Positions 8,080 through 18,123 of a stretch of DNA of 64,000 nucleotides are shown one piece after another. The notes beneath the pieces are model-generated. The model searched no databases, was not told where the DNA came from, and saw nothing but the letters and a program-made list of their open reading frames with translations. The DNA is taken from positions 434,001 through 498,000 of the forward strand of contig NZ_ARYK01000001.1 of the NCBI RefSeq assembly GCF_000685275.1. Reading direction: 5' to 3'. The stretch's first letter is position 1. Every line of letters begins with the position of its first letter. The stretch comes from Hyphomonas johnsonii MHS-2 (GTDB lineage Bacteria; Pseudomonadota; Alphaproteobacteria; Caulobacterales; Hyphomonadaceae). The position numbers and the translations under genes are program-made.

Positions 8080-9075
8080 ATGACGTCAGAGCGCATGGAC
8101 TGGGACAATCTGCGCGTATTCCGTATCGTCGCGGAACTCGGCAGCATGAGCGCGGCGTCCGTGCGGCTCGGTGAATCCCCACCGACTATTGGACGCAAGA
8201 TCGACGACCTTGAAAAAAAGCTGAACACACAGCTATTCGTCCGGTCGACACGCGGCGTCGAACTGACTGATGCCGGTAAAGTTGCACTCAGCCATGCCCA
8301 TTCCATGGCCGAGGCGGCGAAGATGATCGACCAGCAGGCGTCCAACAAGGACCAACCGGTCGAAGGGTCGATCACGCTGGCGACCGGCGACGGCCTCGGG
8401 CCATACTGGGTTGCGCCTCGCCTGCCACAATTCCAGGCGGCGAACCCGCGCATACAGCTGAAAATGATCGTCAGCGAGGAGGCGCCGGATGTCGGGACCG
8501 GAGAGGCTGATATCTCGATCCGGTTCTCGGAGCCCAAGCAGCACGATGTCATTTCTCGGAAGCTGGGCACGCTTCACTATATCAGTTTCGCATCGGCTGA
8601 CTATCTGGCCGAGAATGGCGAACCGCGCAGCATTTTCGAATATTTCAAGCACCGCTGCATCCTGCACCAGGGGTATGTGAACCAGATCGAGCGGTGGGCG
8701 CCGAAGATGTCCGAGCTCAAGAAGATGGTGAACTTCGCCTTCGTGAGCAATTCGGGCAGCGCGATGATCGAGGTCTGCAAGAACGGTGGCGGCATCGCCC
8801 TGCTGCCATCCTATATCGGCACGGTTGCGCCGTCCCTCGTGCCCCTGGAATTGCCGGAAGTTGCACCGATCCAATTCTGGCTGACCTATACCGAGCGGGT
8901 ATGGCGCATGCCGCGCGGACGGGTGGTGCTCAACTGGTTGCAGGAGATATTCGAGGCCGAGGATGCATTCTGGTTCGAAGCACAGTTCATCCACCCGAAC
9001 AGGGCTGCGGACCGGCACGCGGCATTGAAATCGATCGCTGAGGCCCAGGCCCTATCCGGTGGCGAGGGCCTTTAG
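8080..9075 (+). CDS. LysR-family transcriptional regulator
   Basis: A LysR-type regulator of about 331 residues. The N-terminal winged helix-turn-helix begins MDWDNLRVFRIVAELGSMS and continues SPPTIGRKIDDLEKKLNTQLFVRSTRG; the rest is a periplasmic-binding-protein-like effector domain. The start could be ATG 8080 or ATG 8095 (MDWDNL, the usual family start); neither has a strong Shine-Dalgarno. It is not divergent from an obvious target, so its regulon is unknown. The last 24 bases overlap the 3' end of the opposing Xre gene. Confidence 0.9.
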   Translation: MTSERMDWDNLRVFRIVAELGSMSAASVRLGESPPTIGRKIDDLEKKLNTQLFVRSTRGVELTDAGKVALSHAHSMAEAAKMIDQQASNKDQPVEGSITLATGDGLGPYWVAPRLPQFQAANPRIQLKMIVSEEAPDVGTGEADISIRFSEPKQHDVISRKLGTLHYISFASADYLAENGEPRSIFEYFKHRCILHQGYVNQIERWAPKMSELKKMVNFAFVSNSGSAMIEVCKNGGGIALLPSYIGTVAPSLVPLELPEVAPIQFWLTYTERVWRMPRGRVVLNWLQEIFEAEDAFWFEAQFIHPNRAADRHAALKSIAEAQALSGGEGL

Positions 9076-9447
9076 CACGCGCGCCATCGAATCCAGTTTT
9101 TCCAGCGACCGCGTCCGGTTGATCCAGTCGTGACATTCGGCGCGAATGCGCGCTGCCGGGTCGTTGACCGACGCATCGTCTTCTGAATCATCCTCGAAAA
9201 GATCGGCAATCGGCACCCGCAAGGCTTCGGCGACCAGCGACAGCATCCCGGCGCTGAGACGGTTGGTGCCTGTCTCGTACTTCTGCAACTGTTGATGGCT
9301 GATTCCGAGTTCGGCGCCAAGCTCGGCCAAGGTACGGTTCTGGCTGATCCGGAGTGCGCGAATCTTGCTTCCAACCATCTGATCGACCCGGGTCGGGGCG
9401 CGGGAACTCGACTGTCTCTGTTCGTTTTGCACTACAATTACCTTCAA
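9052..9447 (-). CDS. Xre (Cro/CI-type) helix-turn-helix regulator
   Basis: 131 residues from a TTG start preceded by GAGGGC. The HTH_3 domain covers roughly residues 25-85 (GSKIRALRISQNRTLAELGAE, then ISHQQLQKYETGTNRLSAG, then LVAEALRVPIADLFED). A short acidic linker and a C-terminal helix pair follow. An ATG at 9378 (MVGSKIRAL) is an alternative start but lacks a ribosome binding site. It converges on the LysR gene with a 24-base overlap of coding ends. Target genes cannot be told from context. Confidence 0.85.
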   Translation of the reverse strand: MKVIVVQNEQRQSSSRAPTRVDQMVGSKIRALRISQNRTLAELGAELGISHQQLQKYETGTNRLSAGMLSLVAEALRVPIADLFEDDSEDDASVNDPAARIRAECHDWINRTRSLEKLDSMARVLKALATG

Positions 9448-9623
9448 TTTCAGCCCTCATGGTTTCTCGCTCTGGATGTTTAAGCAAGACGACCAGTACC
9501 TAAAAAAATGAAGGATGAAATCGGTTAGTCAGAGAAAGCGTGGCAAAGCTGCCATCCATAGGCGAAATTCGCCTCGATCCAGACACCTCTGGTTTCATCG
9601 CCCAAAAATCCACCACATGCAAG

Positions 9624-12600
9624 TCAGTAGTCTTTTTTCCATCTTATGGCGACTTTGTTCTCCCCGGTCGATGTCGTCTCGGATGTGACGGACACCTGAG
9701 GCGCGGGCTCCCATTCCACCTCCACCGAACTGCCGCCACCAGCGGCGTCCAACTGTAGTTGCAGATACACATCGTCGGCCAGGTACTGCCCCACTCCAAC
9801 CTCTGCGTTGCCTGCATCATTCGAGCCCACCGATAGCCGGTCGAGGCCGAGTGCGGCCTGCAGGCGGGCGGTCGGGTCAAAACTGTCGCCGCCACTGAGG
9901 CGGTTGATCGAAGATGCCAGCTGGGCCGCTTCCACCGGCGACAGGTCCATCGATGAGCGGCCAAACAGAAGCCGGGAAAGTATTTCATCCTGGGGAAGAT
10001 CTGGTGTGCTCGACAGCTCGAAAGTGGGGCGAGTGGGCTTTCCGGTGACCTGAACCCGCGCGACAAACCCATTTGCGGTGCGTTCGGCGTCGACGGCGAT
10101 TCGTGCCGAATCGAGCGGGCCATCAAACGTGACCTTGCCGCTGTCGAATATGAACGGGCGGCCAGCGAGGTCCAGGTTGCCGCGCACGAGCGTTGCCTGC
10201 CCGTTGAGCTGGACAGCCGACACGGCCCCCGTCGCCCTGAGGTCGAGCGCCCACTCGCTGTCCAGGCCGCGGCCGGTGACGACCACGCGGCGTGTGGCGC
10301 TGACCCCGAGATCCAGCTTCACGCTCTGGCGCAGGCGGCTCGGCGTATCTTGCGATACATCGCCGTCCTTCCAGCGAACGTCGATCGCTTTCGGACCGGC
10401 TGAGGGCAGGTTGTCGAGCGAGAAGCGTGCTTCATCGATCGTCAGGTCGCCGCTCACAAGCCGGCCGGCATCATTATCCGAAAAGGCGATCTTGCCCGAT
10501 AGTCGTACGCTGTCCCCGTTGCGCTGGTAGGCGAGCAGCCGGGATAGATCGGCATCGATCCGGCCTTTGCCGGCGCCGAGCGAGCCGGCAAGCTTGACGC
10601 TGCCGTCGCCGTTGCTGTTGCCCGCACCGGTCATGGAGAGGACGTTGTCGGCATAGGCGGCGTCCAGGGTCACCCCGGTCAGCCGAAGGCCAGACGCGCC
10701 GAATTCATAGACTCCGTTCGCGACATTCGCCTTCGCCTTGTAGACCGGATCCGACAGGGAGCCCGACATGGTCGCCAGCGCATCAACATCTCCGCCGATA
10801 TCATGCCCGTAGGCGAGCGCTGCGGAATGAAGCGCGCTGAGGTCGCCCTTGAGCGTGGCTCGACCGGTGAGAGGCGCCGTGCGATCGATCTGGACCAGCG
10901 CATCGGCTGATGTCTTGACCGGCAGCGCAGCGTCGGCGTTCAGCACGAGCCCTTTGCCATAATTGCTCCGCGCGTTCACGGATAGCGTGCTGGCGTTGAG
11001 CCGCCCTGTCACATCCAGCGACAGCGATGTCTCGAGTCCCGGTACCGGGCTGATCGCATTGAATGCGAACGTGCCGGACGGCGACAGCCCAACGGGATGA
11101 AATTCGCCCCGTCCGTTCAGGCGGGCATCGACCTTGCCAGCCCCCGCCAGTGCGAACAGTGCGCCGAAATCCACGTTCTCGATATCCAGTGCCAGAAGGG
11201 CGGCTGCGCCGGTGCCGGACAGGTCGGCGCTGATCTGCCCGCCAAGCACCGCGAGGCGCATGTCGAGATCGGGCGCATCACCGAGGCTCCAGCGGGCCGG
11301 CTGGGCGGTTGCGAACGGCTCAGCGAACGCAGAGCCGGACAGCTGGAACGTGCCATGCGGCGCGGTGCCGGAGAGGTCGGCTGTCCCGGAGAAATCGAAA
11401 TCGAACGGCCGTGCGGGGTCGGCATTCGCAAGCGAGACCTTGAAATCGTATCCAGACGTATTGTTCGAAATGTCGGCTGAGAAAGTGTCGACTGCAATGC
11501 CGGTGCGGACCTGCGCACGCGTGCCGTCCACGTGAATCACGATTGCCATGGGTGACCCGTCCACGGACGTCACCGTGGCATGGGCCTGCACGGACGCGAC
11601 GCTGAATGTATCCGTTTTCAGGCCTTCGCCAGCGATGTCGGCGACCACGCTCAGGCCGCCACCGACCGGCACGATGGCATTACCGGACAGGACAAGCGGC
11701 CCGTAGGTTCCTGACATCTCCTGGACGCGCACGCCGTCGTCGTTTCGCAGGAACCGCGCAGCCACGTCGAGTGTTTCGCCGGACACGCTGGCATTCAACG
11801 AAACCGGTCCGGAAACCTCGCCGTCTGCCAGCGAGAGTGTTGCGTGGGTTACCAGTTGTTCGACATTGCGGGAGGCAACCTGTGCCGCGCCGTTCTGGCT
11901 GGCCACAGTCAGAACCAGGGCATCCATCGGCCCTTTCAGGTCCAGTGTTCCTTCATGCAGGTCGAACGTGTTGTCGCCGATTGGCAACGGCTCAGTCTGG
12001 GAGAAGCGGAATGCGACCGCACTGTCGCCGTCAAAGCTGTACGTTCCGCCGCCATCCAGCGACAGGCCTGCCCCCGTGATGGTTGCCGTCTGTATCTGCA
12101 CGGCATTGTCGCCAACCTGGACGGACAGTTTTGCATTCGGGGCCGGACCGATCAGCGGCTGCGCAATGTCCGGCAAACCACCGAAGCCGGTACCCTTGAG
12201 ACTGGTCTCGATTTGCGGCGTCTTGAGTTTACCGGAGATACGGAAAGGCCCGGCTGCCCGCCCGGTCAACCCGCCGGGCAGCAGCAGGAGTGACTGGTCA
12301 GCCGTGCCGCGGATATCGAGTGTGCCTGCGCGGGTCGCAAGATTTCCGGAGACGGCAATCCTGCCGTCGGCAAGCGCGATTGCCGACGGGGCGAACGTCA
12401 GCATGCCGGTTATTCGGTCATATGCGCCACTGGCAACAATTGTGGGCGCGGTACCGGTGAGCTTCGACAGGGTCTGGTTGTCGCCAAACAGGCCATCGGC
12501 GATCAGGGTCCCTTTGAAGGGGATGCGTTCCGATCTCAGCGTGGCTTCCAGCGGGCCCGCCAGCTGGCGGAAGAACAGATCGGCGCCCTTGTTGGCAACC

Positions 12601-13733
12601 AGTGCTGCTTGCCCGGCATATGATGGAACACCATCATCAACCGTCAAGTTGCCGTCGAGAACGAGGCGTGCCGCCAGGCCGGCGACCGCATCAAGACCGG
12701 TAAAGTCCAGCTTCAGCGCCGCCGGGCCCTTGAGGGTCTTCTTGTCAATATCCGCCTGTCCGGCCAGGGTCAGGTCGCCTGACGCAAACTTTCCGGAGAG
12801 GTCGAAGTCGGCCAGGTGTTTCTTGATATCCGCGCCGAGTATGACCCGCGCGTTGGCGCCGGCGAGGGTCCGAATTGTATCCGGCAGGGGCAGGGTCAGC
12901 GCGTTGACGTCGGCATTGGCCGTCAGGCGACCGTCCACGATCTTGGCCGTCACCGCGGCGGCGTCCTCGTCGGAGATCCGCAGCAGGAAGTAGCCGTCTC
13001 CCTCTTTCAATGTGCCATCCGCTGACGCAGTCAGCGTCGCGTCCTGTCCGTCTTCCAGGCGCAGCAGCGTCGCGAACGTTCCGCCGGCCGGAGCGGTGCC
13101 CTGCGCATTCATCATGAACTGCCCGGCTGCATTGCGCTTGGCGTCCAGCTTGAAGCGATCACCCATGCCTTCCAGCGGGGAGATGTCGAGCTGGGCGTCC
13201 AGGGTGCCGTCTGTCACGCTGGCGAACCTGCCGGCAACACTGAAGGCGGCCGCCGGACCGGCGACACCCTCGGCAAGGTCCAGCTTGCCAATCGCAAGGT
13301 CATCGAGTTCGACGCTCCACTGGCCGGAACCGGCGCCGCTATCAGAGCTCGCTGTCACCGGTCGGCGCGCGATCGAGAGTTCGCCGGCGCTCAGGAGGTT
13401 CAGGTCGACGTGGCGGGACACCAACGCGCGGGGGGTCCATTTCAGGCGGATATCGCTGGCGACGAGCCAGACGCCCTGATCATCCGCGATCGACAAATGG
13501 GCGAGATGAACCTCGGTCAGCGGGTCCCCGGTCAGCCCTCTGGCTGACAGCGTGCCGAGGCTGCCGACCGTGCGTCCGTCGATTTGCGACAGGGCATACG
13601 CGCGACCGCCATCGCTGTTGATCCACATCCTGGCACCAATGGCAGCGATGATGAAGATGCCGACGGTAATCGCAGCCCCCGAGAGGAAGGGGTGCCGACG
13701 AATGACCGACCAGAAGGATCGCAGCCAGATCAT
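9624..13733 (-). CDS. tamB: Translocation and assembly module inner-membrane protein TamB
   Basis: 1369 residues, typical of TamB (DUF490). An uncleaved N-terminal helix (about residues 15-35) anchors it in the inner membrane. A very long beta-rich, low-complexity periplasmic region rich in L-x-G and D-x-G repeats is expected to form a lipid-conducting groove. The conserved C-terminus includes LPQDEILSRLLFGRS and ends VAIRWKKDY. TamB with TamA links the two membranes and helps insert outer-membrane proteins or move phospholipids. The start overlaps the tamA stop (TGATG), so the two are translationally coupled. Confidence 0.96.
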   Translation of the reverse strand: MIWLRSFWSVIRRHPFLSGAAITVGIFIIAAIGARMWINSDGGRAYALSQIDGRTVGSLGTLSARGLTGDPLTEVHLAHLSIADDQGVWLVASDIRLKWTPRALVSRHVDLNLLSAGELSIARRPVTASSDSGAGSGQWSVELDDLAIGKLDLAEGVAGPAAAFSVAGRFASVTDGTLDAQLDISPLEGMGDRFKLDAKRNAAGQFMMNAQGTAPAGGTFATLLRLEDGQDATLTASADGTLKEGDGYFLLRISDEDAAAVTAKIVDGRLTANADVNALTLPLPDTIRTLAGANARVILGADIKKHLADFDLSGKFASGDLTLAGQADIDKKTLKGPAALKLDFTGLDAVAGLAARLVLDGNLTVDDGVPSYAGQAALVANKGADLFFRQLAGPLEATLRSERIPFKGTLIADGLFGDNQTLSKLTGTAPTIVASGAYDRITGMLTFAPSAIALADGRIAVSGNLATRAGTLDIRGTADQSLLLLPGGLTGRAAGPFRISGKLKTPQIETSLKGTGFGGLPDIAQPLIGPAPNAKLSVQVGDNAVQIQTATITGAGLSLDGGGTYSFDGDSAVAFRFSQTEPLPIGDNTFDLHEGTLDLKGPMDALVLTVASQNGAAQVASRNVEQLVTHATLSLADGEVSGPVSLNASVSGETLDVAARFLRNDDGVRVQEMSGTYGPLVLSGNAIVPVGGGLSVVADIAGEGLKTDTFSVASVQAHATVTSVDGSPMAIVIHVDGTRAQVRTGIAVDTFSADISNNTSGYDFKVSLANADPARPFDFDFSGTADLSGTAPHGTFQLSGSAFAEPFATAQPARWSLGDAPDLDMRLAVLGGQISADLSGTGAAALLALDIENVDFGALFALAGAGKVDARLNGRGEFHPVGLSPSGTFAFNAISPVPGLETSLSLDVTGRLNASTLSVNARSNYGKGLVLNADAALPVKTSADALVQIDRTAPLTGRATLKGDLSALHSAALAYGHDIGGDVDALATMSGSLSDPVYKAKANVANGVYEFGASGLRLTGVTLDAAYADNVLSMTGAGNSNGDGSVKLAGSLGAGKGRIDADLSRLLAYQRNGDSVRLSGKIAFSDNDAGRLVSGDLTIDEARFSLDNLPSAGPKAIDVRWKDGDVSQDTPSRLRQSVKLDLGVSATRRVVVTGRGLDSEWALDLRATGAVSAVQLNGQATLVRGNLDLAGRPFIFDSGKVTFDGPLDSARIAVDAERTANGFVARVQVTGKPTRPTFELSSTPDLPQDEILSRLLFGRSSMDLSPVEAAQLASSINRLSGGDSFDPTARLQAALGLDRLSVGSNDAGNAEVGVGQYLADDVYLQLQLDAAGGGSSVEVEWEPAPQVSVTSETTSTGENKVAIRWKKDY

Positions 13734-15589
13734 CAGAAAGACTGGCCGATGGAGATATAGAAGTGTACCGGATCTTCGCCGTCACGCCGGTCCAGGGGCG
13801 TTGCAATGTCAATGCGTATGGGGCCGAAACCCGGGTAGTAGCGAAAGCCGACCCCAATCGACGATCGCAGGTCACTGAACGTTTCGTCAACGCTGTCGGC
13901 CGCTGCACCGGTGTCGACGAACAGGACATAGCCGTGTTTGGCCGAACGGCGCCAGCGCAGTTCCGTTGACAGATCGAACAGGCTGCGGCCGCCGATAAGG
14001 TCGCCATTCAGGTCACGCGGCGAAAGACTCTGATACTCGAAGCCCCGTACAGAGCCGCCGCCACCAGCAAAGAACAACCGGTCCGCCGGAACAGAGTTTG
14101 AGCCCACGAAGGCGCCCAGTTCGGCGCGCACCGCGGCGACAAACGGCCCGTCGGCGATCTTGTGATAGGTCGACCCCGTGAGGAGTATGCGTGTGTATCC
14201 GACAGTATTGTCGCCGACAGACACGCCAGGTTCCACGCCCACGAATGCCCGGTTTCCGGCTTGGGGATCGAGCGGTTGCTTGACCGTTGAATAGATCGCG
14301 GTGAGCGGGAAGGACAAGGTCAGTTGGTCACGTGCGTCGATCCCGGAGCGAAGACTGAGTTCGTCGATCCGGGTCGCGTCGAGCGTGGCGCCAGCGGACA
14401 CGGTCAGGTTCTTGTTGAGCGGCTGCGAGAGTGACGCGCCGACTTTTACGCCCTGGAGGTCGTATGCGTCCGTCTCTTCGTCACGAACGCCCGCTTCGGC
14501 CGTGAATGTGCGTCCGAAGCGGCCGATATTCGGCCGTGTGTATCTCGCTGTCAGGTTACGGGCTATCGTTGCCACTTCGCTCTGGATACGGATCGTATCG
14601 CCTGCGCCCGTCACGTTCCGGCGCTCCCAGAAGGCGTCCGCGCCGACGCCATCGGTCGTGGACGCGGTCACGCCAGCCCCCACCGAACGCAGCTTGCCCT
14701 GAGCCAGGGTCAGGGTGACCGGATAAAAGCCGTCAGCATCCGGCGTCCTGGATATCTCGACGCCGATGGCGTTGTAGAGGCCGGTACTGCGCAGGCGGGT
14801 CCGCAGCTGGTCGATCTTCTCCGGCGAATAGGTGTCGCCGCGCTTCCATGTCTGGAGCGCGTTGATCGCCTTCTGGTCCAGGAAGGCCGGGTCCGCCCCG
14901 ACCATGTCGCCAAGGCGCACGAACGCGCCGGGCTGAAGTGCGTAGGTGAGTTCGACCGTCTTGTCCTGGCGGGACGCGAGCACGTCGATTGCAGGACTTT
15001 CCGCAAAGGCGTAGCCGCCCGCCTTCAGTTTCGAGATCAGGTTGTCGCCAAGCGCCTCGATGTCGGAGGTGCGGGCAGGAGCGCCGGGCGCGATTGTCTT
15101 GAGGGCGGTTTCCAGGTCGGCCCGGACGGTGTCGTCAAGGTCACCCGTCACGGTCATCTGGACGGTGGTGACGCGGAACATCTCGCCGGCCGACACGTCG
15201 AGGCGTGGGCGCATGTCGACCGATTCAATCATTTCGGGCGCAACGGTTGCGGCGAGGTAGCCTTCTGACGCAAGCAGCTCCTCAAGCGTGTCTGCCGCCG
15301 AACCGGCCCTCTGGCGGGCTTCCAGCACGCTGCGCGGCGGCGCATCGTCGGTCGCCAGCGCGGAATTTGCCTTGCCGGACAGCCCCTGGGGCAAACCATC
15401 GAATACGACAGGAACCTGCCGTCCATTGGTTCCGGCACTGATCGACTTGCCGCCCGGGATGATCGAACAGGCACTCAACGCACCTAACAGGCACACCCCG
15501 GCAACCGGCCGCAAAAGGGTTGCGCCAGCGGATGCTGAGAGGCGGGCATACCGTTGAGACATCGACGAAACTACCATGCTGGCTGCCAT
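13733..15589 (-). CDS. tamA: Omp85-family outer-membrane assembly protein TamA
   Basis: 618 residues; a second in-frame ATG at 15562 (MSQRYARL) is possible. The signal region ends LLGALSACS, which reads as a lipobox, unusual for a TamA. POTRA-like repeats fill about residues 100-290, followed by a 16-strand Omp85 barrel with the conserved lid-lock segment GGGGSVRGFEYQSLSPRD and a C-terminal Phe (ISIGQSF), the standard BAM recognition signal. It works with TamB, encoded immediately downstream. It is divergent from the exchanger gene at 15844. Confidence 0.95.
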   Translation of the reverse strand: MAASMVVSSMSQRYARLSASAGATLLRPVAGVCLLGALSACSIIPGGKSISAGTNGRQVPVVFDGLPQGLSGKANSALATDDAPPRSVLEARQRAGSAADTLEELLASEGYLAATVAPEMIESVDMRPRLDVSAGEMFRVTTVQMTVTGDLDDTVRADLETALKTIAPGAPARTSDIEALGDNLISKLKAGGYAFAESPAIDVLASRQDKTVELTYALQPGAFVRLGDMVGADPAFLDQKAINALQTWKRGDTYSPEKIDQLRTRLRSTGLYNAIGVEISRTPDADGFYPVTLTLAQGKLRSVGAGVTASTTDGVGADAFWERRNVTGAGDTIRIQSEVATIARNLTARYTRPNIGRFGRTFTAEAGVRDEETDAYDLQGVKVGASLSQPLNKNLTVSAGATLDATRIDELSLRSGIDARDQLTLSFPLTAIYSTVKQPLDPQAGNRAFVGVEPGVSVGDNTVGYTRILLTGSTYHKIADGPFVAAVRAELGAFVGSNSVPADRLFFAGGGGSVRGFEYQSLSPRDLNGDLIGGRSLFDLSTELRWRRSAKHGYVLFVDTGAAADSVDETFSDLRSSIGVGFRYYPGFGPIRIDIATPLDRRDGEDPVHFYISIGQSF

Positions 15590-15843
15590 GCGAGGATTGC
15601 GCCAGTTTTCCTAAATGAAGGCTGAACAGGCCTGCGCGTCTGCAAGATAAGGCGCAGTATCGGTTATTTCGCCCCTCAAACTGTATTCCGGGCCGGGATA
15701 TTTCCATTAATGCTCTGTATTATATGGGCTTGTTCGTGGCTGGGGATGGCCCGCGACGCCTGACCGTCAGCCGAAGTCTCCGATTGCAAGCGCAACCCGA
15801 CACCTCCTATGATGGCGGCCTTCCGGGTATTGCGAGGCAATTG

Positions 15844-16863
15844 ATGACCTATCTCATGGTTCTGGGCGGGCTGGTACTCCTGTTCGTCGGCGGCGAAGCT
15901 CTGGTTCGCGGTTCGGTCAGCATCGCGCGAAAGCTCAATATTTCCGAACTCGTCATTGGCCTGACTCTGGTCGGTTTCGGCACGTCGGTTCCGGAACTCG
16001 TCACCAGCCTGCAGGCGATCGACAAGGGGGCTGTCGGCATCTCGGTGGGCAATGTCGTCGGGTCGAACATTGCCAACATATTGCTGGTCCTGGGCGTTGC
16101 AGCGATGATCCGGCCAATCATGACCAATCCGCGGGCGCTTTCCCGGGACGGCATGATCATGCTGGGCGTGACGGCGCTCCTGTGCGTGCTGATCTGGTTC
16201 GACGGTTTCAGCCGCGTGGCCGGGATCGCGCTGCTCGTCCTTCTGGCAACCTACCTCATCTATTCGCTGGTCGCAGACCAGAGCCGGGACAGCGACCCGG
16301 CCAGCTTGCATGCAGCAGAGGGCGGGACGGTCGAGGCGAGTTATGGCCTCCTGCTCGGCCTGGTCATTGCGGTTGCCGGCCTGGCCGGTGTCGTGCTCGG
16401 TGCGAACCTGCTGGTCGATGGTGCGGTGACCATCGCCCGTGATCTGGGGGTCAGCGAGACGATTATTGGCCTCACGATTGTCGCCGTCGGCACAAGCCTG
16501 CCGGAACTCTCGACATCGGTCATTGCTGCTTTCCGGGGCAAGTCGGATGTCGCGCTGGGCAACGTGATCGGTTCCAACATTTTCAACGTGCTCGGAATCC
16601 TCGGCATGACTGCGCTCGTCCACCCCTTCACCCTGCGCGGCGGAATGGCGGTCGAGGCGATGTCCCAGCAGCATGTGTCCAGCATCATTTCGTCCAAGGA
16701 TGTCGGCGCGCTGATCCTGTCGGTATTCCTGCTGATGCTGTTCGTGATGACCGGACGGCGGATCGCCCGCTGGGAAGGTGCAGTCCTGCTTCTGGCCTAT
16801 GCCCTGTATTTCGGCCTATTGTTCAACCTCATCCCCGTTCCAGGAATTCTTCCCCATGGCTGA
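15844..16863 (+). CDS. Calcium/sodium antiporter, CaCA family (YrbG-like)
   Basis: A 339-residue inner-membrane cation exchanger with two inverted repeats. The alpha-1 motif is [13 protein letters not shown] near residue 45 followed by [17 protein letters not shown]; the alpha-2 repeat is [23 protein letters not shown] (read in two parts) followed by [17 protein letters not shown]. These acidic and polar residues coordinate the exchanged ion. ATG 15844 has GAGG about eight bases upstream; a longer reading frame from 15724 has no membrane-protein character. The stop overlaps the start of queF by eight bases, suggesting co-transcription without an obvious functional link. Confidence 0.93.
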   Translation: MTYLMVLGGLVLLFVGGEALVRGSVSIARKLNISELVIGLTLVGFGTSVPELVTSLQAIDKGAVGISVGNVVGSNIANILLVLGVAAMIRPIMTNPRALSRDGMIMLGVTALLCVLIWFDGFSRVAGIALLVLLATYLIYSLVADQSRDSDPASLHAAEGGTVEASYGLLLGLVIAVAGLAGVVLGANLLVDGAVTIARDLGVSETIIGLTIVAVGTSLPELSTSVIAAFRGKSDVALGNVIGSNIFNVLGILGMTALVHPFTLRGGMAVEAMSQQHVSSIISSKDVGALILSVFLLMLFVMTGRRIARWEGAVLLLAYALYFGLLFNLIPVPGILPHG

Positions 16864-17323
16864 CAATCCGATCTATGAGGGCCTCGGCCAGCTTGGCCAG
16901 CACGTGCCCGCACCGCAAAGCCCGGACGAGGCGCAGCTTGAGCGCGTGCCAAACCCGCATGCCGGCACACTTTTTCTCACGCGCTTCGTCGCACCTGAGT
17001 TCACATCGCTGTGCCCGGTGACCGGCCAGCCGGACTTCGCGCACCTCGTGATCGACTATGCGCCCGGCGACTGGCTGGTCGAGAGCAAGAGCCTCAAGCT
17101 TTACCTCACCAGTTTCCGCAATCACGGCGCATTCCACGAGGACTGCACCGTCTCTATCGGCAAGCGCATCTTCGATTTCACCGAAGCCAGCTGGCTAAGG
17201 ATATCGGGGTACTGGTACCCGAGGGGCGGCATTCCGATCGATGTGTTCTGGCAATCCGGCGCCGTGCCGGAAGGGCTCCACGTCCCGGATACCGGCGTCG
17301 CACCCTATCGCGGGCGCGGCTGA
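16856..17323 (+). CDS. queF: NADPH-dependent 7-cyano-7-deazaguanine (preQ0) reductase
   Basis: 155 residues, the unimodular QueF type. It reduces preQ0 to preQ1 for queuosine in tRNA. The nucleophile Cys53 is in [14 protein letters not shown], with the partner Asp60, and the NADPH-binding QueF motif is [15 protein letters not shown] (from about residue 77). The tunnelling fold and length are standard. The start [10 protein letters not shown] lies inside the end of the exchanger gene. The stop directly abuts the stop of the opposing nitroreductase gene. Confidence 0.95.
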   Translation: MADNPIYEGLGQLGQHVPAPQSPDEAQLERVPNPHAGTLFLTRFVAPEFTSLCPVTGQPDFAHLVIDYAPGDWLVESKSLKLYLTSFRNHGAFHEDCTVSIGKRIFDFTEASWLRISGYWYPRGGIPIDVFWQSGAVPEGLHVPDTGVAPYRGRG

Positions 17324-17959
17324 TCAGGCTGGTGCGGACCAGCGCGTTACTTTTCCTGTCATGTCGGCCCGTGCGCGTTCAGGCGAGGGCAGTGTCGCCG
17401 TCCCGAGATAGATGAAGCCTGCAACGCGTTCGGTGTCTGCCAGGCCCAGCAAGGTGGCGACGTCCGCGTCGAACGCGATCCACTCGGTCAGCCAGGCGCC
17501 GGCCCATCCGCTGGCATTGGCCGCAAGGAGCAGGTTGTAGCAGACTGCACCGGCCGAAAGCTCCTGTTCCCAGACGGGTGTCTTGTGGGTGGCGTCTGGC
17601 GAGGAAATCACCGCCACCACGACCGGCGCGCGCAGCAACAGGCCAGCCGCTTCCAGCACGTCGCGGGATTCCGCATCAGGCGTGTTCGCGTCGTGGATGT
17701 GGGCAAGCGCCTTGCCGAACGCCACGCGGGCGTCGCCCTCGAAGACGATGAACCGCCAGGGCGAGAGCCGCCGGTGGTCGGGAACACGCGCCGCGATCTG
17801 CAGCAATTCATCCAGGTCGCCGGGCGACGGGCCGGGCGCGGCGATGTGGTGCTTGCTGGCGGACCGGCGCAGGGCGAGCAGGGCGCGGGCGTCGGCGCTG
17901 GGGCGTGTGGCCAGCATCGGCGTGCCGATTGGCGGGGCAGGCGGAAAGCGTTTTGTCAT
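17324..17959 (-). CDS. Nitroreductase-family flavoprotein
   Basis: About 211 residues from ATG 17957-17959 (MTKRFPPAPP). FMN-dependent oxidoreductase of the nitroreductase fold. The N-terminal RRSASKH segment and PDHRRLSPWRFIVFEG are the flavin-binding region of the YdjA-like branch; the middle segment GAVCYNLLLAANASGWAGAWLTEW is also characteristic. Physiological substrates of this branch are poorly known. A longer frame to 18109 overlaps the tetR promoter and is unlikely. It is divergent from the tetR-RND operon. Confidence 0.88.
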   Translation of the reverse strand: MTKRFPPAPPIGTPMLATRPSADARALLALRRSASKHHIAAPGPSPGDLDELLQIAARVPDHRRLSPWRFIVFEGDARVAFGKALAHIHDANTPDAESRDVLEAAGLLLRAPVVVAVISSPDATHKTPVWEQELSAGAVCYNLLLAANASGWAGAWLTEWIAFDADVATLLGLADTERVAGFIYLGTATLPSPERARADMTGKVTRWSAPA

Positions 17960-18017
17960 GGCCGCTACATAACGGTCCCGGGGCCCTATCGGAAGGGGCG
18001 GGCAGGAATGATTCTGC

Positions 18018-18046
18018 TTGCCTCGCAACGGTGCCTGATGTATCGA
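18018..18046 (+). promoter_or_regulatory. Probable promoter of the tetR-MFP-RND operon
   Basis: TTGCCT (18018-18023), 17-base spacer, TATCGA (18041-18046). Its -10 runs straight into a perfect palindrome starting at 18046, as expected for a repressed promoter. Confidence 0.4.
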
Positions 18047-18062
18047 GTGAACGCTGTTCACT
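18046..18062. promoter_or_regulatory. Palindromic operator of the efflux operon
   Basis: AGTGAAC-GCT-GTTCACT is a perfect 7+7 inverted repeat. A second overlapping palindrome, GTTCA-CTTTA-TGAAC, runs on to 18070. TGAAC/GTTCA half-sites are common among TetR repressors of efflux pumps. It lies 62 bases before the tetR start, so autoregulation of the operon is likely. Confidence 0.65.
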
Positions 18063-18123
18063 TTATGAACGCCTTGCGAATTCGCGCCGCTTCCATTCCG
18101 CCTGCACACCCCATTGAGGTTCC

